From: Saccharomyces mikatae IFO 1815
Lineage: Eukaryota; Ascomycota; Saccharomycetes; Saccharomycetales; Saccharomycetaceae
Direction: 5' to 3'
Assembly (NCBI RefSeq): GCF_947241705.1
Contig: NC_079271.1
Coordinates: 310,001 to 374,000 of the forward strand
DNA length: 64,000 nucleotides
Shown here: positions 20,215 to 32,660 of the stretch, one piece after another
How the letters are laid out: each line of letters starts with the position of its first letter
How positions within the stretch are numbered: position 1 is the stretch's first letter
Notes under the pieces: generated by a model
Database searches by the model: none
Seen by the model: only the letters and a program-made list of their open reading frames with translations
Told to the model about the DNA's origin: nothing
Program-made: the position numbers and the translations under genes

Positions 20215-21369
20215 TCACGAGCTGTTATTTCCTAGCGAGTACTTAAAAGAATCGTTTTTCTCTAGATCGTAAACTTCATCTTTCCTTGAAGATTTTAGTA
20301 ACACTATGTTTGTATTGGAGTCCTTTCTTAGTCGTTTCTGCTGCCTTGCTAACAAAGTGGCGTTAACAGTATCATTATTGCTTTTGTTTAACTTAATCTT
20401 TAGGCCTAACGAATTTAGGATGGTAACGATCTTAGCTTTTAGAGAATTGAGTTTCCAATTTTTGGTTAGATTACCGAAATTTTTGGAGCATAACCAACAA
20501 TAGAACGTAAACTCACCATAAAGAATGAAAAATCCAAAGATGAATCCAGTAACAACACATGACAAGATGTGGTTTTCTAACGCTTTCATTAATTTTGCAT
20601 CATCCAAGTGCCACGAAGAACCTTTAGAGATAGAGAAAAATGAATAATCATGCATCTTGTAGTAAGCAGGTTGTAGAATTCTTACCGTTCCGTTCTTAGG
20701 TATACCCCATCTCTTGTATTGCTTCCATATGACACTTAAAAACAAAGGACCAGTGGAACCCATAATGGTCATGTAGGGGATGAACCAGTACTTGTCGTAG
20801 TGCTTCAAAGACTTCAAAGCCTTCAAGAAGAAGGGATGTCTAGGTACAGAACCCATCACGTCGTTTGACACACCCAGAGGCGAAGTTTTTCTTAGGAAGG
20901 CCGGGAAAGCTAACAGAGGGTCTAGTTTCCTTTCACAACCGTCATCCAAATCGATGTATACACCACCATAATGTGATAGGATAAAGTAACGAATGGCATC
21001 GGCACGCTCGATAGGGTATTTGTAATTTTCAAAAGTATCTAAGAACCAAGGGTATTTTTCCTTGATGAACTCATGAGCCATCTCATCTGTCCATAGAATG
21101 TACTTGTAGTCTGGGTGCAAATCGAGACATTTCTGTCTACCTTCTTTCCAGTGTTCTGGAATATCTTCAGTTTTGTAAGTTTGATGTATAATCTTTGGTA
21201 TTAGTTGAGGCATTGGAGATGCACCAGGTGGTGGATTTAAGTCTTCCTCAAGTATGGCATCTTTAAAAGTGTCATCGATACATAACGTCAGCAAATCAAA
21301 CGTGTAGTGTATTATGGACAATAACAGAAGTATGTTGAAGCAGATAAGGTATTTTAGCTCTCTTCTCAT
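20215..21369 (-). CDS. SUR1: SUR1, mannosyltransferase for MIPC synthesis
   Basis: 384 aa. A short cytosolic N-terminus is followed by a signal-anchor helix (about 8-27, LICFNILLLLSIIHYTFDLL). The OCH1-like glycosyltransferase domain (GT32) contains IPKIIHQTYKTEDIP and the DXD metal-binding site D140-L-D142 (YIDLDDGCERK). A second hydrophobic helix occurs at about 270-292. The C-terminal tail is basic and Ser-rich. With Csg2, Sur1 mannosylates inositol phosphorylceramide to mannosyl-IPC in the Golgi; Csh1 is the paralog. The C-terminal tail is the region most likely to differ between species. Confidence 0.95.
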   Translation of the reverse strand: MRRELKYLICFNILLLLSIIHYTFDLLTLCIDDTFKDAILEEDLNPPPGASPMPQLIPKIIHQTYKTEDIPEHWKEGRQKCLDLHPDYKYILWTDEMAHEFIKEKYPWFLDTFENYKYPIERADAIRYFILSHYGGVYIDLDDGCERKLDPLLAFPAFLRKTSPLGVSNDVMGSVPRHPFFLKALKSLKHYDKYWFIPYMTIMGSTGPLFLSVIWKQYKRWGIPKNGTVRILQPAYYKMHDYSFFSISKGSSWHLDDAKLMKALENHILSCVVTGFIFGFFILYGEFTFYCWLCSKNFGNLTKNWKLNSLKAKIVTILNSLGLKIKLNKSNNDTVNATLLARQQKRLRKDSNTNIVLLKSSRKDEVYDLEKNDSFKYSLGNNSS

Positions 21370-22327
21370 CGTGAGTAGAACAGTAGAAAATCAGAACAAC
21401 AGAGTAAAGCAAAAAAATACGGTAATGAAAAACCTCTTTCGATTTATTGTTTGTATGTTTGTTTTTTGAAACCGCTGGTAAATATTAAAATAGGTTAAAG
21501 ATACAAAACATGCGAAGCAAATAGAGTGGGAATGTGGACGCTTTTTATTTAACTTAACTAGAAAAGGTAGAAAATATAAAACGTCAGCGCAAGCCTCCTC
21601 CTTATGGGCTTAAACCTCCTGTCATTTCCTTAAGTCGAAAATCGTTATATATAGCAAGAGGGGAAGAAAATGTGGAATTTGGCAGTGCCACATGAGATAG
21701 AAAAGTGATGCTGAAAGCTTGGCCAAGAAGTTTAAAAAAAAAAGGTGATAATAGCGAAGAAACCAAAAAAAGAAACGAAAAAAAAAAGAAAAAGGGAAAA
21801 AGATGGCTTAGCGAAAGATTGATTTTTATTCCGGAGGAGTTATTGTGACCGTGAATAAGAGAAGGGACGCAGCAAGCGTGGGCCAGTGATAATGACGCGG
21901 TGCGCCGCGACGCGAATTGAAATGGGAAGTTCGGGGATAGTAGTAATGCGGGGGCAGAGACAGACAGAAATTGTGGTGTGTAGGTGTAGTGTGTGTGTGT
22001 GTGCTATCGGAGTAAAAGGCTAGCAGAGAAAGAACCTCACACGCAATGCTGCGCTTGTTCAAACAGGAGAAACAAAAGGAGGTTGATAATGATCGGAATA
22101 GGGAGATGGCTGACACGTAATTTGCTCCGCAGTTCCGCGGCTTCTCAGTCCTCGTAATCTCACTTCCCGGTTCTTTACCAAACTTTACCCAACGAGACCC
22201 GAACTTTCTGCAACTGAGTGGTACCTTTCCTCGGCGTATGTATCAAAAACTCTACTTTCTGATGATTTCCTAATATGATTTTCGCTTCCGGCGTTTACAT
22301 AATTTACTTATAGGGTTGGAACATCCC
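21370..22327 (-). promoter_or_regulatory. SUR1 upstream region and LGE1 3' region (LCL1 position)
   Basis: About 960 bp without a supported gene. It contains an A/G-rich block at 21730-21805 and a GT-rich run at 21985-22003. S. cerevisiae has the small LCL1 gene (YPL056C) in this position. Here a minus-strand frame covers 21826-22116, but it opens with GTG, has no in-frame ATG, and its composition is low-complexity, so it is not called as a gene. Confidence 0.5.
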
Positions 22328-24068
<1,741 letters not shown>

Positions 24069-24968
24069 ATGGACGCTTATGATAACATGTCTGTATTGAA
24101 TCATCCGGGCAGTAATGCTAGGAGAAGCTCTCAATCCGCAAATGAAATATTTGCACCCCAAATTCAAGATTTTCAAAATATACCAAGGTCTTTTAATGCT
24201 AACAACACTAAGTTGAACTTTCCAAAAAATCATAATGCTGCTAACCAACTACCCTTTTCTTCGCATCAACAAAAAATCATAATGGAACATTTGCTGATAA
24301 CGAAAAATAATTCTCAGCAGCAGAAGGACTATTCTCATGTACCATGCAAATTTTTCAAAATGGGCAATTGTCAAGCTGGCACTTCTTGTCCTTTTTCTCA
24401 TTCCCCAGACATCATTAGTTCTGCGAATAATTTACCTTGCAAATATTTCGCAAAGGGCAACTGTAAATTCGGTAACAAGTGTGTTAATGCTCATACATTG
24501 CCAAATGGGTTTAAAATGAATGGCAAAGACCCTATTGATATCGCCTCTCCCTCGAAGAACAACTACCCATCTCACACTAGGTCTGCCTCTTTCTCTACTT
24601 TCATGTCCCCTCCTCTGTCTGTACACACGGAATTCTCGAATTCAGCTTCGAATGCAAACTATTTTCCCTCACAATACCCAATGTCTTCACCTCAGAAAAG
24701 TCCCGGGGTCCTACATACGGAATTCTTCTCTCCCCCTTCGTCGTCTTCTTCGTACATTAATTATAACTATAATAACATTACTGCTTACTCTCCGGTATCT
24801 TCATCTTCATCTAATATTTGGCAAGAGCAGGGCCAAACTACGTTATCGAACCCAAGTATGAATCAGAATCTCAAGTATCGCACAGGCCCTGCAATTCAAG
24901 AGGAGTCGGACGATGAAATTGAAGAATTATTAATTCATGATTTCAATTCAAGATATTGTCAAGAATGA
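24069..24968 (+). CDS. LEE1: LEE1, CCCH zinc-finger protein
   Basis: 299 aa. Two tandem CCCH zinc fingers are clear: CKFFKMGNCQAGTSCPFSH at residues 93-111 and CKYFAKGNCKFGNKCVNAH at 124-142, both with C-x7-C-x5-C-x3-H spacing. The flanks are Asn/Ser/Pro-rich and probably disordered, and the C-terminus is acidic (EESDDEIEELL). The fold is typical of RNA-binding proteins, but the role of Lee1 is not established to my knowledge. It converges on KTR6. Confidence 0.94.
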   Translation: MDAYDNMSVLNHPGSNARRSSQSANEIFAPQIQDFQNIPRSFNANNTKLNFPKNHNAANQLPFSSHQQKIIMEHLLITKNNSQQQKDYSHVPCKFFKMGNCQAGTSCPFSHSPDIISSANNLPCKYFAKGNCKFGNKCVNAHTLPNGFKMNGKDPIDIASPSKNNYPSHTRSASFSTFMSPPLSVHTEFSNSASNANYFPSQYPMSSPQKSPGVLHTEFFSPPSSSSSYINYNYNNITAYSPVSSSSSNIWQEQGQTTLSNPSMNQNLKYRTGPAIQEESDDEIEELLIHDFNSRYCQE

Positions 24969-25407
24969 GAGACCACCCATTCATGATTTTTCTGGTTCCA
25001 AGCATATATATCCCTCATTAAACTCATCATTGAACCCGAAAATCCACAAAATAAGAATAAAATTAAAAAAAAAAAAGCACGTTCAATAAAAAAAAATACT
25101 AGGGCAGTTTGGTTTTTCTATTTTCTTTGAGAGTAAGGTTGCATTTTGCATATTCTTATCCAATTACCCACTGAATACTGAAATTTAATTAAAAAAAAGT
25201 CAAAGTAAAAAAAAAGACAATACATGGAAGTTCGGAATCTTCTAGCCTTGCCACTATATACTCCTCACCTCTCAATACGTTTATCATAGTTGTTAGTTTT
25301 GTTTTCCCCTTTCTTACGGCCTCAACTGAGAAATAAAGGAAACAGTACATATGTGTATAGATATATATATATGTAGGATTTTTGTTCTTATATATTAATG
25401 TTCTGAT
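24969..25407. other. Convergent LEE1/KTR6 3' region
   Basis: AT-rich sequence with several A-tracts (around 25060, 25090 and 25190) and a short TATATATATATA run near 25363. These are consistent with polyadenylation signals for both genes. No gene is seen. Confidence 0.5.
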
Positions 25408-26754
25408 TTATGGTAGTTTATTCCAACCTTCCGGTTTATCTTTTTTTAAGATGTCGAAGTAATGTTCACCACACGATCCACTTCTGAACGTGAAATCGTT
25501 TCCTTGATCACAATCACATTTATATTGACTCCAAATGTCATCATTTAGGGGGCAGTTATCGTACTTATCGTAATGGAATCCAATATTCTCGAAGAAGTAT
25601 ATTTTATCCTTTGGTAGCAAAATTGATAACCCAATTGTGTGAATTATAGATTCACTCCATTTATAGTAAAATATACCACCTTCTTTGTCAATCACATCAA
25701 AAAAATTCCTATAAGCGGGTGATCTATAAAAGTTCAAATTACCAATTTCAAAGTTTGATTTGAATTCACAATTGTTAAAATCATCCGAGTCTTTCTTTGT
25801 TATAAATGCCTTGAAGTTATCCTTATCCTCAATGATATATTTGGGGAAATCTTTTGCAAATTTTTTGGTAACGTCCCAAATTTTTTCGTTGGCTTCCTTA
25901 GCCTCACTCATGCTCAATGTGAACCCAAATACTTTCCCCCTGTCTTGCATCCACCTAAAAACGTCATAATCAATATCACAGTACAATTTAATACCAGGGT
26001 CTACTCTCCAATACCAGTCGAAATTTTTCAAAGATGGATGTTTCCAAAAAAACCCTGCCCAAAACCTAGCTTGGTATCTTACAGCCCTGGAATCACCATC
26101 CGGCATATTTGCTAGCGCGATTAATGATTCCGCTGCTTTATTTTCATCAACCCATTCAGGGTATACCCATTCCTCTGGGGAAAGAGAAATAAATTTTATA
26201 TCGACTACTTTAGAATCACCATTCATGGTATCAGTAATGGTCTGAGAAATCATATTTTCCTTACTTCCGTCAAGCTTTCCCAGGCTGATAAAGACCCATG
26301 GGTACGCAAATTTTTTGTTGAATTTTTCTTGCACATTACTAATAGATTCTATGATTTGGGCGATAGGATCCTTATCAGTAATCAACGAGACGAAACATGC
26401 CTTTGGTGGCGACCCTCCATGATTTATATAAGATGGAACCATAAACCCTAGTGTTGTTTCGTTACCACCATACGACTTGATCTTTTCCTTGATAGCATAC
26501 TCGGTGGCGTTCTTAATGGCTGCTTGTTCCAAAGATTGCTTTAACTCGGCTTCTTCCTTTTCACGCTGTATCCGTCTTTGCTCCTCTACACTAATCTTAG
26601 CAGTGGATCGGAAGGATTCTGGAAGATATGGCCCGAGATATTGCCCAGAGATCTCTTTTGTCGCCGGATGTTTCAATGCCATTATTAGCGCAACTACGAA
26701 AATAAACGAAATCAACAGAAAGCGTGCTATTTTTTTACTCAGAAGGACGTGCAT
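25408..26754 (-). CDS. KTR6: KTR6 (MNN6), mannosylphosphate transferase
   Basis: 448 aa type II Golgi membrane protein. There is a short basic cytosolic tail, a signal-anchor at about 11-28 (FLLISFIFVVALIMALKH), a charged coiled stem (about 55-95), then the KRE2/MNT1-type GT15 catalytic domain. Family marks are KACFVSLITDKD, FFWKHPSLKNFDWYWRVDPG and the C-terminal FHYDKYDNCPLNDDIWSQYK with paired cysteines (CDCDQG). S. cerevisiae Ktr6/Mnn6 adds mannosylphosphate to N- and O-linked glycans. It is divergent from OAZ1. Confidence 0.95.
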   Translation of the reverse strand: MHVLLSKKIARFLLISFIFVVALIMALKHPATKEISGQYLGPYLPESFRSTAKISVEEQRRIQREKEEAELKQSLEQAAIKNATEYAIKEKIKSYGGNETTLGFMVPSYINHGGSPPKACFVSLITDKDPIAQIIESISNVQEKFNKKFAYPWVFISLGKLDGSKENMISQTITDTMNGDSKVVDIKFISLSPEEWVYPEWVDENKAAESLIALANMPDGDSRAVRYQARFWAGFFWKHPSLKNFDWYWRVDPGIKLYCDIDYDVFRWMQDRGKVFGFTLSMSEAKEANEKIWDVTKKFAKDFPKYIIEDKDNFKAFITKKDSDDFNNCEFKSNFEIGNLNFYRSPAYRNFFDVIDKEGGIFYYKWSESIIHTIGLSILLPKDKIYFFENIGFHYDKYDNCPLNDDIWSQYKCDCDQGNDFTFRSGSCGEHYFDILKKDKPEGWNKLP

Positions 26755-27096
26755 ATTAACTTATCGTTCTTATCTTCACTCAAGGCCATAAAAAGTCAGC
26801 TAAACACTTAGTATTCCCATAGCGTCGGAATAGCTACAAACTTTACCATTTAAGTCTGGAGTAAATGTCACATGTGGGCTCGAAAATTATTTTTATTTTT
26901 TTTTTCCTGTAGAGCAAGAGCAATAACTCGTGTTCTACGAGAGCGCCACTTCAAAAATCAAAGACCATTGGTGATGACTATATATGTACATGATTTAGAA
27001 CAAAAATGCATAAGACAAAGGAACTAAAGGGCCAGAAACGGTATCATACTATTTGAAGAGTGATAATAGGATAGAGGGATAAATACGTCATTTACC
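26755..27096. promoter_or_regulatory. KTR6/OAZ1 divergent promoter
   Basis: 342 bp between divergent ATGs. It includes a T-rich tract at 26885-26905, suitable for nucleosome depletion, and a TATATGTACATG element near 26980. No gene is seen. Confidence 0.5.
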
Positions 27097-27976
27097 ATGT
27101 CTGAAGTAATACAAAAAAGGAAAACAAAAATAATAAATGTTCTACAAAACCCTGAGCTAATGAAACTCATAGAAGACCCATCAAATCTGGGCATTTCTTT
27201 ACATTTTCCAATCAGTTCATTATTAAAAAGTAATAAATGCACACCAATGCCCATGCTTTCCACGTATAGTTTGGCTAGCTGCGGCTTTAAGGATTGGCGC
27301 GCGTGACATCCCTTTGAATATTCCTCTAAATGTTGATATCATCGACTTTTATTGGGATGTCATCTTATGCATGGAATCTCAATTCATATTGAATTTCAAT
27401 TCTCTAATGAAAGACAAACACAGCAAACAAAAATCCGTTGCTAAAATGCTGAAAAAAAAGCTAGTAGACGATATGAAAATTACATTGAAAAGGCTAATAT
27501 ATAATGAAAATACTAAAAGGCACAACAACAACAATAATAACAACGGTCACAATTGGAGAAATATAGGGTCACAGTACTTCATTCTCTATCTTCCTTTATT
27601 TTCGCAAGAATTGATTTGGTGTAAATTGAATGAAAAGTACTTCCATGTTGTATTACCATCTTTGCTAAAAGATAAGAGTATTATTGATAGCCACAGTAAC
27701 TATATAAACAAAGATTGGCTACTTGCTCTTTTAGAGCTGACCTCCAGCCTAGATCAGAATTTAAAATTCGAATACATGAAATTGAGACTGTATATTTTAA
27801 GGGATGATTTAATCAATAATGGGTTGGATCTTTTAAAAAATCTTAACTGGGTCGGTGGAAAACTGATCAAAAATGAAGACAGAGAAATTTTGTTGAATTC
27901 TAGCGATATTTCAACAGATTCTATTTCTCATTTATTGGGTGATGAGAATTTTGTAATCTTGGAATTTGAATGCTAA
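27097..27976 (+). CDS. OAZ1: OAZ1, ornithine decarboxylase antizyme (programmed +1 frameshift)
   Basis: Two overlapping frames encode one 292 aa protein: 69 codons from the ATG at 27097, then a +1 shift at GCG-TGA-C (27301-27307) into 223 codons ending at 27976. The total equals S. cerevisiae Oaz1. Antizyme binds ornithine decarboxylase (Spe1) and directs it to the proteasome without ubiquitin. Polyamines promote the frameshift, giving feedback control. The first frame is Lys-rich at its start. The second contains an Asn-rich insert (HNNNNNNNGHN) and ends in the hydrophobic LLGDENFVILEFEC typical of antizyme C-termini. It lies head to head with KTR6. Confidence 0.95.
27301..27307 (+). promoter_or_regulatory. 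OAZ1 +1 frameshift site GCG-TGA-C
   Basis: The zero-frame GCG codon sits before a TGA stop followed by C. Skipping the T at 27304 gives GAC as the next codon and enters the long downstream frame. This is the known yeast antizyme site. It shifts by slow decoding of a poor-context stop and is stimulated by polyamines and nascent-chain effects. Confidence 0.95.
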
Positions 27977-28252
27977 AATACCAAGTTAACACCCTCCCGT
28001 TTAAGTAAATCAATTAGCTCCCGCATTTTTGTCAAGAGCCTTTATAATCGTTACGTTCAAAAGAGTTCCCTTAATATGTGTTTTCTTTCATAGAGCCATT
28101 TTTTGTTCAAACTTATATAGATACGTATGTGATTAAGTTTACAGCAATATCAAAAAAAAGTAAATGGAAAATTAAAAAATAAATCCGGATTGATTTCAGA
28201 TTCAAAAATGGATTAGAATAGAGTATACAACTGTATAAAGTGCAGCGCACAC

Positions 28253-28849
28253 ATGTTTCATTTGGTTAAGGGACTTTACAATAACTGGAATAAAAAGGAA
28301 CAATATTCAATTCTTATACTAGGTCTAGACAATGCAGGAAAAACCACGTTCCTGGAGACATTAAAAAAAGAATATTCCATGGCGTTTAAAGCCTTAGAAA
28401 AGATACAGCCTACAGTAGGACAAAATGTAGCAACGATACCCATTGATAGTAAACAAATATTGAAGTTTTGGGATGTAGGTGGACAAGAATCATTAAGATC
28501 AATGTGGTCAGAATACTATTCCCTATGCCATGGTATAATTTTCATAGTGGATAGCTCAGCTAGAGAGCGATTGGACGAATGTTCCATGACTCTACAGTCT
28601 GTTGTAATGGATGAAGAAATTGAGGGCGTACCCATCTTGATGTTGGCCAACAAACAAGATAGGCAAGATAGAATGGAAGTGCAAGATATAAAGCAAGTCT
28701 TTAATAAAATTGCGGAACACTTAAGCGCTAGAGATAGTAGGGTTTTACCAATAAGTGCATTGACTGGGGAAGGTGTTAAAGATGCTATTGAATGGATGGT
28801 TGTTAGATTAGAGAGGAATAAAAAGTCAAGACCGCCAATTTATAAATGA
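28253..28849 (+). CDS. ARL3: ARL3, ARF-like small GTPase
   Basis: 198 aa. The P-loop is GLDNAGKTT, with switch I around PTVGQNVATI, the WDVGGQ switch II motif (DVGGQESLRS), NKQD for guanine specificity and a late SALTGEGV. There is no Gly at position 2 (MFHLVKG), in line with S. cerevisiae Arl3, which is N-terminally acetylated by NatC instead of myristoylated and recruited to the Golgi by Sys1. It then recruits Arl1 and the GRIP golgin Imh1. It converges on MNN9. Confidence 0.96.
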   Translation: MFHLVKGLYNNWNKKEQYSILILGLDNAGKTTFLETLKKEYSMAFKALEKIQPTVGQNVATIPIDSKQILKFWDVGGQESLRSMWSEYYSLCHGIIFIVDSSARERLDECSMTLQSVVMDEEIEGVPILMLANKQDRQDRMEVQDIKQVFNKIAEHLSARDSRVLPISALTGEGVKDAIEWMVVRLERNKKSRPPIYK

Positions 28850-28953
28850 TAAGAAAGTGCGCAGGACGAATAGTACTTGTGCAATTCTTCTCCGACCTCA
28901 TGATTCTGAGGTTGTAATACTTTTTTTTCAGTATTCTTTTAGTATACATATGT

Positions 28954-28958
<5 letters not shown>

Positions 28959-28988
<30 letters not shown>
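28959..28988. repeat. (AT)15 microsatellite
   Basis: A pure AT dinucleotide run of 30 bp lies between the convergent 3' ends of ARL3 and MNN9. It probably contributes to 3'-end processing signals (TATATA efficiency elements) and should be length-polymorphic. Confidence 0.9.
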
Positions 28989-28991
<3 letters not shown>

Positions 28992-29068
28992 ATTTGTTTA
29001 TTTTCAAATAACCTTTACAGTATCACCTTTCGATCACGCTATTACCTCTATGTTCATTCCTTAATGAC

Positions 29069-30668
<1,600 letters not shown>

Positions 30669-30727
30669 ATGTAGTGTGTGATATGTAGTGTGTGAGTATG
30701 TAGTGTGTGAACATGTAGTGTATGATT
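30669..30727. repeat. Short tandem repeat, four ~14-15 bp units, 3' of DIG1
   Basis: Four near-identical units with the core ATGTAGTGTGTGA start at 30669, 30683, 30698 and 30713; the last differs by one base in the core. The array ends 18 bp before the DIG1 stop codon and so lies in the DIG1 3' UTR. It is a minisatellite-like array, likely variable in copy number. Confidence 0.9.
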
Positions 30728-30744
30728 ATACGGGTGTGTTGCCA

Positions 30745-32097
30745 TTACTTGCCCGTTCTATGATGTGATGATGACTTTTTGGCCAGGTCCTTTGATTCAT
30801 TCCATACCTTGTTGCATATGCTCATAAACATTTTCTTGTCGACGTTGCCAGAGCTCAGGGGAAACTCAAAAGCGAAGATATGGGATGAGAGCCGGATTTC
30901 GCCATGAAGAAGACTAGGCGACTGCTGCTGCTGCGAAGTCCGCTGGAACGTAGTAAAAGTAGGTGTTGGGACAGCTCCATCCTCGATGGCTAGGTCCGTA
31001 CCCTCCTCATCATCTTCATTAGTTTCTGCGTCCTGCCACGAACCTCTGTCTCTGCTTGTGCTTGTGCTTGTGCTTGTGCTTGCGCTTCTTGCTTTGGGGT
31101 TGGCAGAGAGTACAACATCCCGTTCAAAGTGGTACTCCTCCGTGGGAACTACATCGGCTGCACACAAGTCTGGGCGCTGTTGCATGGGGCTGGCATTCGC
31201 ACTTGAACCTGCACTAGAATTTCTCGAGCCCTCCTCGGATCTTCTGGTTTTTCCACTGGAAGCGGTACCACTCAAGGGCGAATCGGAAGAATCGTTCATT
31301 CTCTTGTTTCTGTAGCCACTGCCAGCGTATTCGTTCTCTTCATAGGGTCTAGTATTGCCGCCTTGCATGGCAAAAGGGATAGAGGTTCGCGGGCCCATTG
31401 GATATGGATATGAGCCGTAGGGCGTCATTATGGGCTTGTTCAGCATGTGAGGTGGAGGAATACCGTACGGATTGTAGTACGGTGACATTATGTAGCGGTT
31501 CATGGGCATGTACGGATTCAACGCAGTCATAACACCCGCTGAGGGCATCGACACCTTTCCGTAACTGTTGCTAGTATTATTGACCTGTATAGATTGTCTA
31601 GAACTGGCCTTTCCCAAGTATTGAACACGAGGCTGGAACTTTGAATGCTGTGTAACTTGCGCGGGCGCGCTTTTCACGCTCTGGTTAGTAACTGTAGATA
31701 AAGGTGCAAGGTTTGACAAGGCAGGGTTGTCATCTTTAGAATTACCAGTATGTGTGTTCATGTTACTTTCCGAAAGATTCAATGGCGCCGGAACCTTACC
31801 TCTTTTCAAGGATTTCTTCGGATTTTTCAATGGCTGCGCTTTCCTCTTCTTCGCAGCACCCGCCTCACAATTATCCCAATCTCCATTCCTATCAGTGGAA
31901 TCATTTTCTTCTGGGACCTGCTCTAAATCTGGTTCCTCGCCAGCAGTACTTACGTCTGGCCAACTCTTATTATTGTTGTTAGTGCTGCTGCCACTGGCAC
32001 TCCTTGTACCCATTCCGGAATCCCTAACTGGATCTTGAATTGCTTTTGCCATAGATTTATCTTCGGCTGTTGTTCTCAAACGCTCTGACACAGCCAT
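30745..32097 (-). CDS. DIG1: DIG1 (RST1), inhibitor of Ste12
   Basis: 450 aa from the ATG at 32097; the frame extends two codons to a GTG, but the remembered protein starts MAVS. It is mostly disordered: Ser/Asn-rich N-terminus, a basic block (AKKRKAQPLKNPKKSLKRG) and a Pro/Tyr/Met-rich central segment (NPYMPMNRYIMSPYYNPYGI). An STSTSTSTS run is encoded by a (CTTGTG)n-like repeat at 31054-31081. The conserved C-terminus is FAFEFPLSSGNVDKKMFMSI. Dig1, with Dig2, Tec1 and the MAPKs Fus3 and Kss1, represses Ste12 in mating and filamentous growth. The N-terminal third diverges strongly from S. cerevisiae. Confidence 0.94.
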   Translation of the reverse strand: MAVSERLRTTAEDKSMAKAIQDPVRDSGMGTRSASGSSTNNNNKSWPDVSTAGEEPDLEQVPEENDSTDRNGDWDNCEAGAAKKRKAQPLKNPKKSLKRGKVPAPLNLSESNMNTHTGNSKDDNPALSNLAPLSTVTNQSVKSAPAQVTQHSKFQPRVQYLGKASSRQSIQVNNTSNSYGKVSMPSAGVMTALNPYMPMNRYIMSPYYNPYGIPPPHMLNKPIMTPYGSYPYPMGPRTSIPFAMQGGNTRPYEENEYAGSGYRNKRMNDSSDSPLSGTASSGKTRRSEEGSRNSSAGSSANASPMQQRPDLCAADVVPTEEYHFERDVVLSANPKARSASTSTSTSTSRDRGSWQDAETNEDDEEGTDLAIEDGAVPTPTFTTFQRTSQQQQSPSLLHGEIRLSSHIFAFEFPLSSGNVDKKMFMSICNKVWNESKDLAKKSSSHHRTGK

Positions 32098-32660
32098 TCT
32101 CACTTCTGTTTTCTTCTTTGAGAGAAAAATTATTAAAGTACCGTGCTGATTTGATTCTCCTAAAGTGTGCTTCTTCTATATAATGTAAAAGACCGCAAAA
32201 CGCAAAGCGCAAAAATCAAATAAACCTAACAAACATCCCCCAGTAAGTAACAGATGTAAAGAACAACCGTATTAAGTGGCGAACAGCTGTGCTTATAAGT
32301 AGAGCCCAAGAATTGCCACGCATACATGCAAGGCCCGTGCAAGCCTACCGCTGCTTGTTTCATCTTTCGCTCGCGTTGAGCCCAGTCGGGGAATTTTTCA
32401 CGCTTGCTGCTGCAGGTCGTTGGGCGTTGATTCTTGCTTTTCTGTTTTTCAACCGACGGAGGAGGCATGATTATAGCATAGTCTTCGTAGAGTCCTTGTT
32501 TAATTATTTTTTTCGTTTCTCGTTTTTCATTATCAACACCTTTTGGTCGTATTGCTCGACTGATCGCAGTCTTTCCTCATTATTGTTGGTGCCTTTTTTC
32601 TTGGTGCATTACACAGGACATAGAGAGCAATAAGAAAATCAGATATACGCTTTGTACATC
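32098..32660. promoter_or_regulatory. DIG1/CAM1 divergent promoter
   Basis: 560 bp between divergent starts. The CAM1-proximal half is a long pyrimidine-rich tract (32480-32610, TTTTTTTCGTTTCTCGTTTTTC type), common upstream of highly expressed translation genes. Short frames on both strands here lack protein-like features. Confidence 0.5.

Noticed and set aside
21826-22116. LCL1-like small minus-strand frame (about 96 codons)
   Set aside because: It opens with GTG, has no ATG in frame, and the sequence is low-complexity (Thr/His and Ser runs from GT-rich DNA). Kept as a finding but not called as a gene.
31727-32038. Plus-strand frame of about 100 codons opposite DIG1
   Set aside because: Shadow of the DIG1 coding sequence; Leu/Ser-rich product comes from reverse-complemented Asn/Ser codons.
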